A stretch of 64,000 nt of DNA from assembly GCA_030295235.1 (NCBI GenBank), contig AP026134.1:992001-1056000 (forward strand). The letters are read 5' to 3'. This document shows, piece after piece, positions 42,496 to 55,507 of this stretch; position 1 is the stretch's first letter; every line of letters starts with the position of its first letter. The position numbers were made by a program, and so were the translations under genes. This DNA is from Fistulifera solaris (lineage: Eukaryota; Bacillariophyta; Bacillariophyceae; Naviculales; Stauroneidaceae). The notes under the pieces are model-generated. The model was not told where the DNA came from and searched no databases. It worked only from the letters and a program-made list of their open reading frames with translations.

Positions 42496-45400
42496 ATGTT
42501 TTCACGAACGGGACCGACAATGACAACACACACCTCAAGTGACGACGAATCAGCGGAAATGAATAGAGTCCGTAAACGGCTCCGGCAGCAGCAACGTAAT
42601 GAAGATGATATGCCTGTTGCAGAGTCTTCAGACTCTTCTATAGTGTCACAAGCGTCCAAGGAGTTGGGCCCACACAATGTACCTTCAGGTGCACATATTA
42701 GATCGAAACCAAGTCCATCGTCAGACGATCAGCAAACCTCGTCAGCGATACAACTCCTTGCTTTTGAAAACCCACAGTGGCAAGGGCAATCAGCAAAAAA
42801 GAATATCGATGACGGCAAGATTTCGTCTACAAACGGATATCAAAAGAATTATCCTCGTGCATTCTTGCCGATCCCGCTCCGTGCGATTCGAGCAATTTGG
42901 GTGACCATTTATCATTTCTTGAAGATAGCGAAGCTCTGGATGAGCTTGACCGACATGTCGAAGCGTCCCTTGAAGCAAAAAGTACGATGAATCAGGTCCC
43001 GCAAGAAGTCGCTGGTGCAGCAGATTGTCGGTTGAGAGATTGTCCATTGCAAACGACTACGGGAGAAATACAGCTCTTGGAATCGAATTACGATAGCAGT
43101 TTGCTGGTAGATGAAGAAATACCTCGTGGGCTTGATCGGGAGGTTGGAATTACGACAAAACCTTCAAACAAAACCCTCTTCAAGCAGCCCACCGTCGAAC
43201 AATTGAAGGCCCAGAAAAAACCTCAATCCGAGCCTTTCCATTCAAGTGACTCTGATCCATCTGACCGCGAAACGAAGAATATCCTGCTGGAGACCAGTCG
43301 TTTTTCCGTTTACACCAAAACGGTTCGAGCTTGCTATGATGACTGTGATAGCAGCGACCCAGGGACCGATGTCAAGAAGAGCCAACGAGTGGCCACGAAA
43401 CGCAAGCGAACACATCAGAAGAAGGCCATCTCGCACAATGGAACTAACGAGAAAAAGCTTAAGGAGTTGCCTCGATCGAGGCCAAAGCAGCAACGCCAAG
43501 CCGAGAGAGGGCATACGCTTCAATCAAATATTCACTCTGGTCCAAAAACCGACCCATCAAGTCGTGGTCCTCTTGTCGGTACCACAGAAGAAGGAGACGC
43601 AAGTAGCGAAGATAGCTTCGGATTCTTTAACGAGGATGAAATAAACAAGATTGAAGAGCGGGTAAGGTCCGAGCAGATGAAACGTTCATCGCTGGTAAAC
43701 GGGGATACGTTTCACGTATCTTCATTTTCAAAAGCGGAGACAAAGCAGATCGAAGCAAACTTTGCTGATCAAATTGTCAATCAAGGATCACAGAGCAAGG
43801 CTTTTGACATCGCCATCTCACAACCACAGGACGATATTATTGACAGAACTGTTCATCGCGACGAAAGCAACTTCAACCACGCTTTTGGTTTTCAAGAGGT
43901 ACCCTACATCCCAGAATATTTCCCATCACAAACGTCACAAACGAGTGACGATGTCGGATCTTCTGAAAATACGATTTTGTGTTCGTTGGAGAGGCATCTA
44001 TATCACGATCAATCCAGCTTTGATAGCATTGAGACAGATGAACGCATTTCGGAAATCGACCCGAAACTGTATGCCCCCACCCTGCCAAAGAAGATTCATC
44101 CTCCAATCGTACACCGATTTTCGTTAGTGAACCGACCCCTTGCATCACGACGACGAGTTCCAGTTGAACAAGTATTTCCTCAGCCAGTCGGTTTATTGTG
44201 GCGAACAAATTTTTCAGCTTTCAACCAAATGCAGTCTGAGCTTGCGAATGTCGTCGCGTATAGTGATGACAATATCGTTGTATCAGCTCCTACAGGAGCT
44301 GGTAAGACAGCGCTATTCGAAATGGCAATGGCCCGGTTCTTTACACTTAACCTCCAGCGACAGATTCGTAAACTTGATGAGCGGCACCACGTCGACAAAT
44401 CACAGAAAATAGTATACGTTTCGCCAAGCAAGGCACTCTGCGACGAACGGTACGTGGACTGGACAACCAGATTAGGTAGCATGAACTTGGGAATTCAAGT
44501 AGCCTTGATAACTGGCGACGGTGATCCAAGCGCTTCGTATAAGGATCTTGCAAATGCAAATGTCGTCCTAACGACACCCGAAAAATGGGACAGTCTTACA
44601 CGTCGATGGACAGAAAACTTCTTTTTGTTCGCTTCGGTAAAACTCTTTCTTGTTGATGAAGTGCATCTTGTTGCGGATGATTCTCGTGGGTGGTGTCTTG
44701 AAACAATTATTTGTCGAATGAAAACGATTCAAATTGCCGCGCAACGAATAAGCGTGACTCAAATTGAATTGCAGCATAGCAGGTGAGTTACATTTCCGCC
44801 CTCGTCGATTGAGTACTATTTCTGACCATGTTGCTTCTGCAGTTACAACAACACAACGCCTGAAGCGATAAATGCCTCCATGAGAACGGTGGCTGTTTCC
44901 GCCACTCTCCCCAACCTTGAAGATATTGCGACTTTCGTCGAAGCCAATGAAGCCCACTCCTTTGACGAATCTTACCGGCCTGTCCCGCTGACTGTACATG
45001 TCATAAGCCAAGGATATGTCGGTGATAGTAGCGGAAACCAGTTTCGCTTTTGGTCGGGATTAGATCGCAATATCCCAGACTTAATTCATCGGTTCTCGCA
45101 GAAGAAGCCATCGCTGGTATTTTGTCACAGTAAAGCTGATACCGAAAAATTGACTGAGTTGCTGGCCGTCGAGCGAGGCATTGGCTGTCGAAGCGATATG
45201 AATTCGCACCTGGCGGGTCAGACAAAAGACACAAGACTGCAAAGAGCCCTATTCTATGGTCTGGCATATCACCATGCTGGTCTGGAGGCTGAAGATCGTC
45301 ACCTTGTCGAAAAATGTTTTGCCGAAGGGAAAATCAGAGTACTTTGTGCAACCTCGACGCTAGCCATGGGAGTGAATCTTCCTGCTCATTTGGTTATCAT

Positions 45401-48100
45401 CAAAGGTACCAAAGCTTGGCGAGGAGGAGGAAGAGGATATTGCGATTTGGACCAGGCAACGCTTCTTCAAATGATCGGACGGGCTGGACGCCCTGGATTT
45501 GATTCGTCCGGAACAGCCATCATTATGACTGATAATAGGTCTAAAGATAAATTTGAAAGGCTGGCTTCCCAAGGACTCGATCCTGCTGTCAGTAAGCTAT
45601 GCACGAAAATGGACGAAATAGTGAATGCAGAAGTATCGCAAAATGTGATTTCTGGCACGGAAAGCGCATTCAATTGGATCACGACAACTTTATTCTGTGC
45701 TCAATTGCTTCGTCAGCCAACGCTCTTTGGACAAGCAGATAACTCAGCTGAGAACAGCGACGAGTACTTGTGGAGAATTTGTATTGACTCTCTCCAACGT
45801 CTCGAAGCTATTGGTGCGTTATCCTCTGCAGGCGGAAAGCGAGTTTTGGCCCTGCCAGCAAGTCACGTCATGAGTCACAATCTTGTCGATTATCGAGCTA
45901 TGGAGCAATTTGTTGGTATGCCAAAGGACGCAAGCCAATGTGCCGTACTTCTATCGCTCTCACAGATAAAAGGTATGCATCGGCCTGTCAGAAGATCAGA
46001 GAAGAAAACACTTAAGCTAATGCACGGGCAATTGAAATATAAGCTGGAAGGACCACTTAGCAAGGTCACGATACAGCAGCCATTTGAGAAAGCTTTTGTT
46101 CTTCTCCAGGCCTCGATGATGAGACTCCCGATAGAAGATCACACCTTGCGGCAAGAAATGAATATGATTGTTGAATTTTCTTCTCGGATGTTGACTGCTC
46201 TTGAGGAATTCAGCGTTCGAAGTTCCCGAAACGGCATTGTTGCTCTCCAGAGTATTCGTTTGCGTAGAGCTTTGTCGACAAACGATTGGGTGCCTCATGA
46301 GGGAGTGTTACATCAGCTTGCTGGTGTCGATTCCGCCACGGCAATGAACTTAAAGATGGCGGGTATCTGCAGCTTTGACGACGTCTTGAAACACTCGAGT
46401 GAACAAATAGAAAAAGCCGCTGGTCGGGCATCTCATTTCGGAAACAGACTCAAGAATACTGTTCAGGAAGTGATGAGAGGCATGTTGACCATGAATGTTT
46501 ACTTCGAGGATAATATACCCGGCGCTGCGTTGAAAACAGCTGTATGTGTGATTGGTCGACTAGCGAAGACAACAAATCACGGCGAGGTGAAATCGTCATC
46601 AAAAGAACTATCTTACACACTCATAGCTTACTGCGACCGCTCTGGAAAATGCATTCTTTATCGACGCAACGTGTCCTCCCCGATGACTTGTCGAGCGAGG
46701 ACCTCAGTAGATTCTCAAAAGGTCATATTTCATCTCATAGCGCCAGCAGCAGGACTCGACGGTAAGTTTAGAAATCGCAACATTTATCGAAGACGGTAAC
46801 CTGATGCTTAAAATTTTTGCAAAGTGGTGAAGGAGCTTGACTCTTTTGACAGCAACGAAAACCAATACAGCAATGATAGTGCTGTTTTACAACGATGTTT
46901 CCAGAACAGAAAAACAACAAAACTCAATGCCCGTGATCCCAATACGCGTGATCCAGCTAGAGTATCGTCATACCGAGCTGAAGTCCATCGGCCGGTTAGC
47001 GAGAAATGTACACCCGGGCAGCAAATGTTGGCCTTCGTCACGCCAAGTCCAAAGCTCCTCACCGATACCACTACGAGTAAAATGGCCTTGAATCATAATG
47101 AAGGCATACAAGTAAAGCGGCCCGCACGACAGTTGGTCTCGGGCACGGTAGAAGCGAGTTCATTTTCACCATTCAATACACGCCAATCAAGCTCTGGCAA
47201 CAATTCCGTCCGGAACGAGCTTTCCGTAGTCCGCGATGGCTTGCATTCGGGGTACTGGGACAATAGCGCATCAAACGATGATAACTTCAATGATACTGCA
47301 GCCCCGAGAGACTACAGTGTTCGCCCCAGCACTAAAACTCTTGTTCTTCAGGAAAAGAAGAGAACCCCCAATCAAAACAGATTTCGAAATGCATGGAAAG
47401 AGAAAAGTTGCATCAACACAAAACACAACAGCGTGCGTTCGTGAGAAAGAAAGATAATCCATTCTCGGACTTCAAATGTGACCCTAATAACGCAGAGAAC
47501 GCACTCGACAGCTTATCGTCCGTCAAGCCTCCAGCAATCCATCAAGTAATGACAGCAGAAGGTTTCAACGCTCTAGAAAGTACCTACTTGGGAAACAGTT
47601 CTCCGTACCAGGGGTCACAGTTGACAATCAACAATAGACCAGGACTGGCTCACCCGAATTGCGCGAGAAGGGGGACGATTCTTCGAGATTTGCCAACAAA
47701 CGGACCTGAAATGAGACAAATAACTCTATTGGGGCCGAACACCAGAGATTCTACCACCTATCCGTCTGCTGCGATGAACGGTCAAATGGAGGCATACTCT
47801 AGACTAATTCAGCCGCAAGAGAATGCAAGCCAAATGGACCGCAGCTGGTATGAACACGTCGATGGACCTTTTCACTTCGGTGTTCACCCGGGCAATTTTT
47901 ACCCAGTACATGCCACTTACCCCCAAAGTCCAACAATGCTCCACGGTAATTACCGCACCTTTGAAGAGTATCTTGAAAATCCGACCGGTTTAGCCCAACA
48001 TTGGTCCGCGAAAAACAGCTACTCCGGGCCCCAAAAACCACCAACAGGAAGCTTTTTCAACAATTATGAGGCATTTCAATATAACCATGGCTGGGGGTGA
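42496..48100 (+). CDS. HFM1: MER3/HFM1 meiotic DNA helicase (two frame breaks)
   Basis: Exons 42496-44782, 44843-46761 and 46825-48100 flank 60- and 63-bp GT-AG introns. With one A restored at 42842-42845 and one at 47403-47406, they give 1827 residues. After an acidic/basic unstructured region of about 520 residues comes a superfamily 2 helicase core: Walker A SAPTGAGKTALFEM, VYVSPSKALCDERY, LTTPEKWDSLTRRW, LVDEVHLVADDSRGW, VAVSATLPNLEDIA, ATSTLAMGVNLPAH and LLQMIGRAGRPGFDSSG. A winged helix and a Sec63 domain with RRSEKKTLKLMHGQ and RLPIEDHTLRQEM follow. MER3/HFM1 promotes crossover formation in meiosis I. The C-terminal 430 residues are low complexity. BRR2 and ASCC3 relatives carry two cassettes; this has one. 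Confidence 0.88.
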
Positions 48101-48196
48101 GCAAATAGTGACTTAGCAAATAAGTAGTAACTTCGTGTCGTGTATCCCTGAAGCTTTAAGTCATCCCGTAGGCACCATCGTCATCATCCCTGTGCT

Positions 48197-51100
48197 TCAC
48201 CGCCATACTTTTACTGTACAATCTCTTGAACAACTGATTAAGCTGCTTGCTTCTAAAATTTTGAGGTCTAGTACTGCATCGGCGTGATAATGTTCTGGCC
48301 TTTTTAGTCCTCGGAACAATTTACTAGGTATAGGGTTGATACCGTTTATACCCAGAGAGGATTGTCGACAAACCATGAGACGACGGTTGCCTTCGAAGTC
48401 GATTCGCTCGTATGAAGGTCGAACTTGAGCCGAAGACTGCCCACTTATCACTGAACATTTTGATGGTACACCAAAGTCCCAAAATCTGATGAATCCATCG
48501 CTTCCTCCTGTTAGAAGATAGCTTTGATCACCGGCCCCAATACTCCCCACCATACAATTGATAGCGCTTGAGCAAGGAAAGGTGTTCGGCCAACTAATCG
48601 ATTCTGATGAGCGAATTGTGAAAACCCCATTGCGCGACCTTAGTTTTATGCGCTGCAAAAATGGCGGCTCATCGAGATGGCTGTTGTGATCCTCCCCATC
48701 GTTCACAGAGATGACGCGGAAGCATCCTCTGCATTCATCATTGAGAACATCAAACATACCACATTCATTGGAACCGGCAGCTACAAAAACGAACGGGCGC
48801 GCTGAAATTGAGCCCTCAGATGAAAGACCCTGTTGCTGAGTGAGGATATAAGAGGTCGCAAGGCGGCTTATAGCACTTCCGTGGCTGTGGCGCCAGACCT
48901 TTACTGGTTGCTGATAGCGGATGTCCCATAGTGCCACAAAGCCTCTGCTGCTTCCTGATACCAGCCAGTTACGGTCGCTTCCGAGAGCCAGTGATGTCAA
49001 ATAACCAATTTCACCTCCATGATGCAGAGTGAACGGCTCCCTCGTATCTCGCAAATCCAAAGAATGTATAACCCCTTTTTGAGTTGCGTAAGTGACTAAT
49101 GAAGCCGATGCAGATGAAAAGTGGGAGACGCACATTACTTCGCCTTCCCGTTTGTCCACCTCTTTGATATTCGTAGCTCCGACAACTCGTGTATCCATCC
49201 GTTGGTCCTGCTGATACTTGTTCGGCTTCGATGCAGGAAGCATGTCAGCGCGCCATATGTGCAACGAGCCATCACTGGCTCCAGACACAACAGAATGGCT
49301 GCCCTCTAGCATGGCAATATCATTTATCCTAGCTGGATTCTTGTGGCCGGCGTAAATAGCGCAGCTCTCAAGAATACCTGGGGAATCCTCAATTTGTGCG
49401 GTTTCCCAAACCCGACACGTACCGTCGTGGCTAGCAGAAACAAAGAATGTCTGGTCAGCTGATACCGCCAACCGCACGACCGGAGCCTGATGACCAGTCA
49501 CCGTAGTGCTCGTAGCAAGCATTGCATTCATCTTTGGCTTCCAAAATTTCGATGCCCCAGGTTTCCCTAAAGTGCGTTGGCCAACATCGGCTACTCCGCC
49601 GAGCTTGGGTGGCAGCGGAGGTACCTGCATTGCCTTGAGCTTGGTTACAAGCAAACAGGTATCTAAGTTGTCCGGACTTAGGGCTACTTCCGCACCCCAG
49701 CAACCTCGAAATGCTGCTTCAACTATTTTCAATTCTTTCCCGTGTACGTTTGCAATGGTCACCATCTTTGCTTGTTCCTCTGTAGATGCGACGACTACGC
49801 GTTCGGATGTGCCATCCAAAGGACCCATGATCGATAGACCAAATACATCACCTAGCGATGATACCGATCGAATTGCTGAATCGGCTGAAACATTACACTG
49901 GTTTTCTGCAATTTGGTCACGCAAAGAGACATACCACTCTGGGACGATTCGCTGGTCACGGCCGTTTTGTTTTGGAAACATGACATTCTGAGCAAGTTTG
50001 ACCGAGCCCTCAATCCCCGAAGCAGATGGATTGTCGGACATGAAGCGATCTTGCAAATTGAACACAGTTGTGTGCTTCAGGAGCATTCGCATATATTCTT
50101 GGAGCTTCTCTTTCTGAGGGTCTTTCTTTTCTATCCCAGTAGTGGTAAAGTTAGTCTTTTTATTTTGCATGTTCATGTCTAGTTTGACACTATCTGACGA
50201 GATCCCCACTGACGTCCACGTCCCTGGAGTTTGTGAACCATCGCTCGATGTTTGCGTCTCTAAATTGAGTTCATTGACGAATGTCTCTCTAGACCAAGGG
50301 ATATCCAGACTTAATTCCATACCAGCGACCGTACATAGAGCCTGAGCCGACGGGGTAAAACGAAAAAATCGACCTAAGATCGGCATCACGAAGACAGCTG
50401 TATCAATTGGGCCAAGAATCTCGCACATGGCCGAAAACGCTTTTATCGCGTTTGAACGTATTTCTTGGGAGGGATGGAGAAGTAAAATACCATACTTATC
50501 CAACAAGCAAGGAAAACTGTTTTGTGCCTTGTCCTTGATGGAATTGACACCCAAAATAGTGCCGCGAGTAAGCAAGCCTGCCCTCACAAGGTCGCAGAGG
50601 CAACAGAGAGCAGAACATATAACTCTTTCTTCAGCATCAACTAAACCGATTTCAACACAGGGCAGAACAAACTCTTCCGTAGCAGCACATCCGATTACAC
50701 AACACACCGAAGGAAGATGGTCGAAAAGAGCTTGACGTAATTCCCAGTCCTTCTTTTCGTTTAAGAAAGCTAATATTTGAGGTAAGATGAAAGCTGTGAC
50801 TCCCTCCAATCCAAAAAGTCACACAAACGTCCCAGGTCATGCAATATTGCACGCTTCGATAGCGATGACTGACTTGACTGGTCCGTTGTTAGTTGCACAA
50901 CCCATCTGGATACCGTTTCTTGTAAGTGGGATAGATCAGTAGAATAAGAGTTGGATATTAGAGATTTCCCAACTGTTGTATCTGATGTCATCTCCGTTCC
51001 GTCCGCCTCGTTGATGACACTTCGTCGGGATGAAGTAGAAGGATCATCACATAGTAGCTTATGAACTTTATCGTCGAAAACGGCTTCTTGGTTTTGGAAA

Positions 51101-52973
51101 AGCCGTACGGAGTCTTCGGAAGATTTGGTACCACTGCTAACAGCTTCATAGAGCCGAACGGCATGACTAATGTCCAGAAAACGTTGGGCGGTCTCAGCAA
51201 GCCTAGCGATGCACTGTGCAAAGGATAATCTGGCAACAAGTGAAGGATCAGAGATGAGATGTGCAACTCTTTTGAAGATGTACTGCGGGAAAATTTGTGA
51301 ATCCGAAGGCGGAAACGACTTGATCATCGCCAAGGAAGAAGTTAGCACTTGAACCGACATAGCTCTCACTAAAGCATCTTGATCTTGTAGCAGAGAAATC
51401 GCGACGGGTATTATGCGCTGCAGTCGAGCCTCGTCCGACAAAAATTCCGCCAAACACTTCAGTATCTTTAAAGCCACTAATTTAGAAGCAGGGCGCTGGA
51501 CGTGCCTGACAGTAGCTGTAATAATTTGTAGGTAGATAAGAATGGAGTTCTTGCTGAGATCTGTTCTCTCCTCCGAAATAGTTATTTTGCTGGGCGAGAA
51601 ATTGTCGTCTGACGAGCATTCTATGAGAGAATCGTCGTTAACTTGTAACTTTTCAAGTTGCTCAAGCAAAGTAGACGAATCATCCCATACAAAATCATTT
51701 AACACAGGCTTTGTATGCGCATCTTGTTTTTGAGCATGACCACCGCTTTCACCCTGATCTTCTGATGCCGTCGTCAATCCCAACACCTTGTTGAGGTACA
51801 TATGAGTATGGCTGTCTCGCACACCGACCGCTTCCCAAATGATGTCTTCGTACATCTGGGCAGCAAGAGCTAGCCGAGCATCCGGCGTACTAGTTTTTGT
51901 GGTGATCTTCTCCACCAACGGATGAAGCAATTCAAACGCTTTGGGAAAAGGTTCCGATGCCGCAAGACGATCCAAGTAGGCCCCCGCTGACGAGAGCCTA
52001 TCATTCGGATTCAAAGCGAGCATGTGCTTACAAGCAGCGCGTATACCAGGACGTTCAACCTTATTGATTTTTTTGTTGTAAGATCAATGTCATGGATCCA
52101 TTGCTCCGGTATTCCATTAGATCCCCGAGAGTAAGACAGGACTCTCCATTCAAAAAAAATTTCTGTAAGCACACACCCCACGGAAAATATATCCATTTCC
52201 GGAATTAAAGAAAATCCTTTTGTATTCCGCTCTGCTATATCCTCGTTTCCGTCTTCAGTGGCAGGGGGTGTCGATTTGGAGCGGAAACGTTCGGGAGCTA
52301 GGTAACATCGGGTACCCCTTGTGTCATCTGTCGGTTGGAAATAGTAAACGAACTCGGACGGATCGTCGTCCGGAAGATTCGTCCAGCTTTTGTAGCTACC
52401 TATGTCGGTAAGCATCAGCCACCCCGTGGCGCTGAGAACGCAGTTCTCGGTGGTAATGCACCCATGCACCACTCCTGCATCATGTAAAGGCTGCAACGCC
52501 TGCAGTAATTGTTGCGCAATCCACAATTTCTCGACCGAGTGGAGCCATGGACGACATGTTAGACGATCGGATAGCGTAGTGTAAAAATGAGGGCGCAAAA
52601 GATAAACTGGAGTCCAAAATCCCCCCGTTCGACATGGCCTTGACGTTTCATGGTGTGACCAATATGCTAAAAAAGGCGCAATACACGACGATCCTTTTAA
52701 CGATTTCTGTATCCGCTGCAATTCTTCTCTCTGTTGGACTAAAATTTCATCGTTCTCTTTGTTGTTATTAAGAAGAACCCAGCACGTTTTCAAAACAGCC
52801 GTCGATTCCGTCTCGCGGTGCCGCAGACGAAAAGATTTCATTAATCGACCGGAGGTGGGATACAGCGCTTCCTCTATTCGATACTGCTTGAGTATCGAGT
52901 GGCTAGAAAATCGCTCGGAAATTGAGGGTAATTCATTCTCCGGCAAGGCGGTAGACGATTGTTGCGCTCCCAT
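48197..52973 (-). CDS. VPS15: VPS15/PIK3R4 regulatory kinase (two frame breaks)
   Basis: Restoring one base at 52068-52074 (A8 on the coding strand) and one at 50813-50817 (T6) gives a 1592-residue protein. The N-terminus MGAQQSS fits N-myristoylation. The pseudokinase-like domain has VVHGCITTENCVL in place of HRD..N, LTDIGSYKSWTNLPDDDPSEF, YLAPERF and PEMDIFSVGCVLTEIFFEW, all hallmarks of VPS15. HEAT-type repeats (LIYLQIITATVRHVQRPASK, LVALKILKCLAEFLSDEARL) fill the middle, and WD40 repeats ending CSRDCTVKVWR form the C-terminus. VPS15 anchors the class III PI3-kinase VPS34 in endosomal sorting and autophagy. The canonical aspartate of HGDIK is cysteine here. It is divergent from the IGPS-like gene. 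Confidence 0.93.
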
Positions 52974-53526
52974 ACTATATTATACAATCGAAAATCTTAA
53001 AGCAGAAGTAATTTCACTTAATTCGTCGCGTTCCTCACACGGAAGCTCTTCGGAACTCCGCTTTAAAAACTATTCTGTAGGTAACTCTAGAAGGGTAAGA
53101 AGAAGAAGTTGCGATAAGTACTCTGTTTGTAAGCTACCGGAACAAGAGGTATCTTTGCATCGTATCAATGAAGAAAGCCGCAAATCGATCGACTGCGAAA
53201 AGCGGAGCAAAACGAGGCGAAAGCAAGATTGGGCAAATGATCTCTCTAAATGTTAGAGTTAGAGTTAGAGTTGCGTGGGAAACCATAGGCAGTGACAGTG
53301 ACAGCGTGACAAAAGACGACGACTCCTCCTCCTCCTCCTCCTCCTCGAGACCGACCGGACTGACGGACGGACCCCCTCCTCGCTTCGTATGTGCGTTGTC
53401 CGTCGCTCGGTCACCTGACTTGACGGCTTTACCAGCCCAAGAAGAACCGCAACCGCTTTTCTTCATTTCTCCGGTACAAGTACATGTATTTTCCGAATGA
53501 AACGATGATGTGTGTGGCTTAACCCA
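52974..53526. other. Divergent intergenic region with microsatellites
   Basis: The 553 bp hold a (GTTAGA)-type run of about three and a half units near 53252-53273 and a TCC run near 53323-53346. Frames here are low-complexity shadows. No gene is recognised. Confidence 0.5.
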
Positions 53527-54669
53527 ATGAATAACGTGAACGGAACGATGCGCCATCCTGTAATGAAGAAACTACTCACCTGGAGTCTCATGTGGCTTGC
53601 AATCTTGCAAGTGCAGGGCTTTGTACCGGGATACTCTCACAGCAAAGTAGCATCCACTGCTTTAAGGTATGGCCGTGAAGCGGAAGATATCTACGCCGCA
53701 ATTCACCGTAAAGAGTACGAAATGAAGAAAGTCAATGCACAACACACATCCACGACAGATCCTGTTCGAATGGCCATGTCGTATGCACAAGAGACTGCTT
53801 CACCGATGCGTCTCGCGAGGGCGCTTCGGAGAGTTCACGAGGATGTCGACGAAAACGAATCACCCGGATTAGCAGGTATGAGACGAGCTTCTTTTATTGT
53901 TGATATCAAACGAAAATCTCTTTCTCGGCCTGGGGAAGTCTTTTGTAATTTCGATGACGCGGGAATGGTCGCTGAAGCGATGGTACGGCTGGGAGCGGAC
54001 GCAGTGATTGTCAACACGGACTTTGCAGCGTACGGTGGTGACATAACAGAACTCAAATCGGCTGTCAAAGCCGTCCGGAAAGTGTCTAAAACAGCGGCTG
54101 TCATTATGAAAGATATTGTTGTGGATGAAATTCAGCTGGGTATGGCCAAAGAAGCCGGTGCCGACGGAATCATTTTACAATCATGTGTGCTGGGTCCCGC
54201 TTTGGATTCATTTCTGGATTTAGCTACGTTTATGGGGTTAGAAACTATCGTAGAGTGTCATACACGAGCGGAAGTGGAGCGAGCGTTAGAAGTCAACGTG
54301 GCGCCGACGATTTTGATCAACAATCATGATCGCCTCACCGGCGAATACTATCCAGATCAAGCGATTCAACTCGCTGGCCTTTTTCCTGGATCAGGAGGAC
54401 CTATCATTACGCTCTGCGGCGGAGGCATCGAGACTATAGATGACATGAAGCGACACTTGGTTGCTGGTTTTGACGGCGTAGTAATTGGCAAAGCTGTGAT
54501 GGGATCACCTTTGGCCCCCGAGTTCATTCGCGCAGTTCGAGATCGCACATTGCTGCCTGCGGAAATTGCACACTGGGTTAAAGACGCAGAATTCGACTTG
54601 GAAGGAAACCTTATGCCCGGTCCAAAATCAAACATCCCGTCTCCCGACGATCCCAGCGCCTACCAGTGA
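53527..54669 (+). CDS. Plastid-targeted indole-3-glycerol-phosphate synthase-like barrel, active site altered
   Basis: This 380-residue TIM-barrel protein has the presequence LLTWSLMWLAILQVQG followed by FVPGYSHSK, a diatom plastid signal with F at +1. The barrel follows IGPS (TrpC): FIVDIKRKS, ADAVIVNTDFAAYGGD, IMKDIVVDEIQLGMAKEAGA, LETIVECHT, TILINNHDR and GVVIGKAVMG. The two lysines, the VECHT glutamate and the INN asparagine are retained. However, the strand-8 ESGI motif that supplies a catalytic glutamate and a substrate-binding serine reads CGGGI, and the first catalytic glutamate of EIKR is aspartate. It may be a very divergent IGPS or a family member with another substrate. Intact, first ATG chosen. 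Confidence 0.8.
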   Translation: MNNVNGTMRHPVMKKLLTWSLMWLAILQVQGFVPGYSHSKVASTALRYGREAEDIYAAIHRKEYEMKKVNAQHTSTTDPVRMAMSYAQETASPMRLARALRRVHEDVDENESPGLAGMRRASFIVDIKRKSLSRPGEVFCNFDDAGMVAEAMVRLGADAVIVNTDFAAYGGDITELKSAVKAVRKVSKTAAVIMKDIVVDEIQLGMAKEAGADGIILQSCVLGPALDSFLDLATFMGLETIVECHTRAEVERALEVNVAPTILINNHDRLTGEYYPDQAIQLAGLFPGSGGPIITLCGGGIETIDDMKRHLVAGFDGVVIGKAVMGSPLAPEFIRAVRDRTLLPAEIAHWVKDAEFDLEGNLMPGPKSNIPSPDDPSAYQ

Positions 54670-55507
54670 TTTGACTTTGTCATTGACGAATACAGTCGGA
54701 TCAACTTTTCCTGTTTAAGGAGATCATTGGCGGACTTCCGAATCGACAGTTTCAGCTCTCTATTTCATGTTCTTATTTGTTAATTTAGACTCGTTTCTAG
54801 TAGACCTATACTTTCAAGTCAAATTTTCATCACCTTGGGCAGCTAGCTAGCATAAACACGGAAACCCTAGAGAGTATAGTTTACCTTGCCACTTATCATT
54901 CTCATCACTCGACAATCCCCCGTCCTATTTGGGCAGCAAGTTCTGGAAGGACAGGAGGTCGTCGTCGTCGTCGTCGTCGTGTCCCTCTTCCAGTTTTGAA
55001 CTTTTGGGTTTGAACCGGCGAAGACCAGGCCACACCCTTTAAGAAAGCTTCAGCACTCCAATGCGAACCGCGGACTAAAATGTTACACTTTGAATAATAC
55101 AAAGGGAGAACCGTTATGGTTTTCTTATTTACAATTCACTAAATAATTCGATATAAATATTTTAGTGAAGCGGAGTAACTCCCGCTTCGTTTTTCAGTTG
55201 CGTGTTGGTGTTGCGTGTTTTTTAGCTTGCATCTCTGCTCTGTGAGCTACACCTCGTCGGTCTTTTTTCTTTCTCTTGTTTGAGGCAATTGAAACGTTGT
55301 CATTAAATAGATGAAGACTGGCGTATAGCCAGCAACATCAGGAGAGTTTGTTACAGCAACGCAAAGCACGCGCTACATAGTCGCTTTCTCTAGAGGTTGT
55401 AAGCTGTTTCGCCACTTTCACAAGTAATCGCACAACAAACGTTACAGTCCTTGCTAACCGAGCGATAACACGATAGACTTGCTACGTACCTGTGACAGCG
55501 TTATTCG
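54670..55507. other. Intergenic region with GTC microsatellite
   Basis: The 838 bp include about seven GTC units near 54959-54980. A GGTTCAAACCC box occurs on the minus strand near 55013, but no tRNA can be folded around it. No gene is recognised. Confidence 0.5.

Noticed and set aside
53252-53273. GTTAGA repeats as an internal telomere-like tract
   Set aside because: Only about three and a half units, and the unit is not TTAGGG; better described as a microsatellite.
55000-55100. B-box-like GGTTCAAACCC on the minus strand, possible tRNA
   Set aside because: The T-stem does not pair and no A-box or acceptor stem can be placed.
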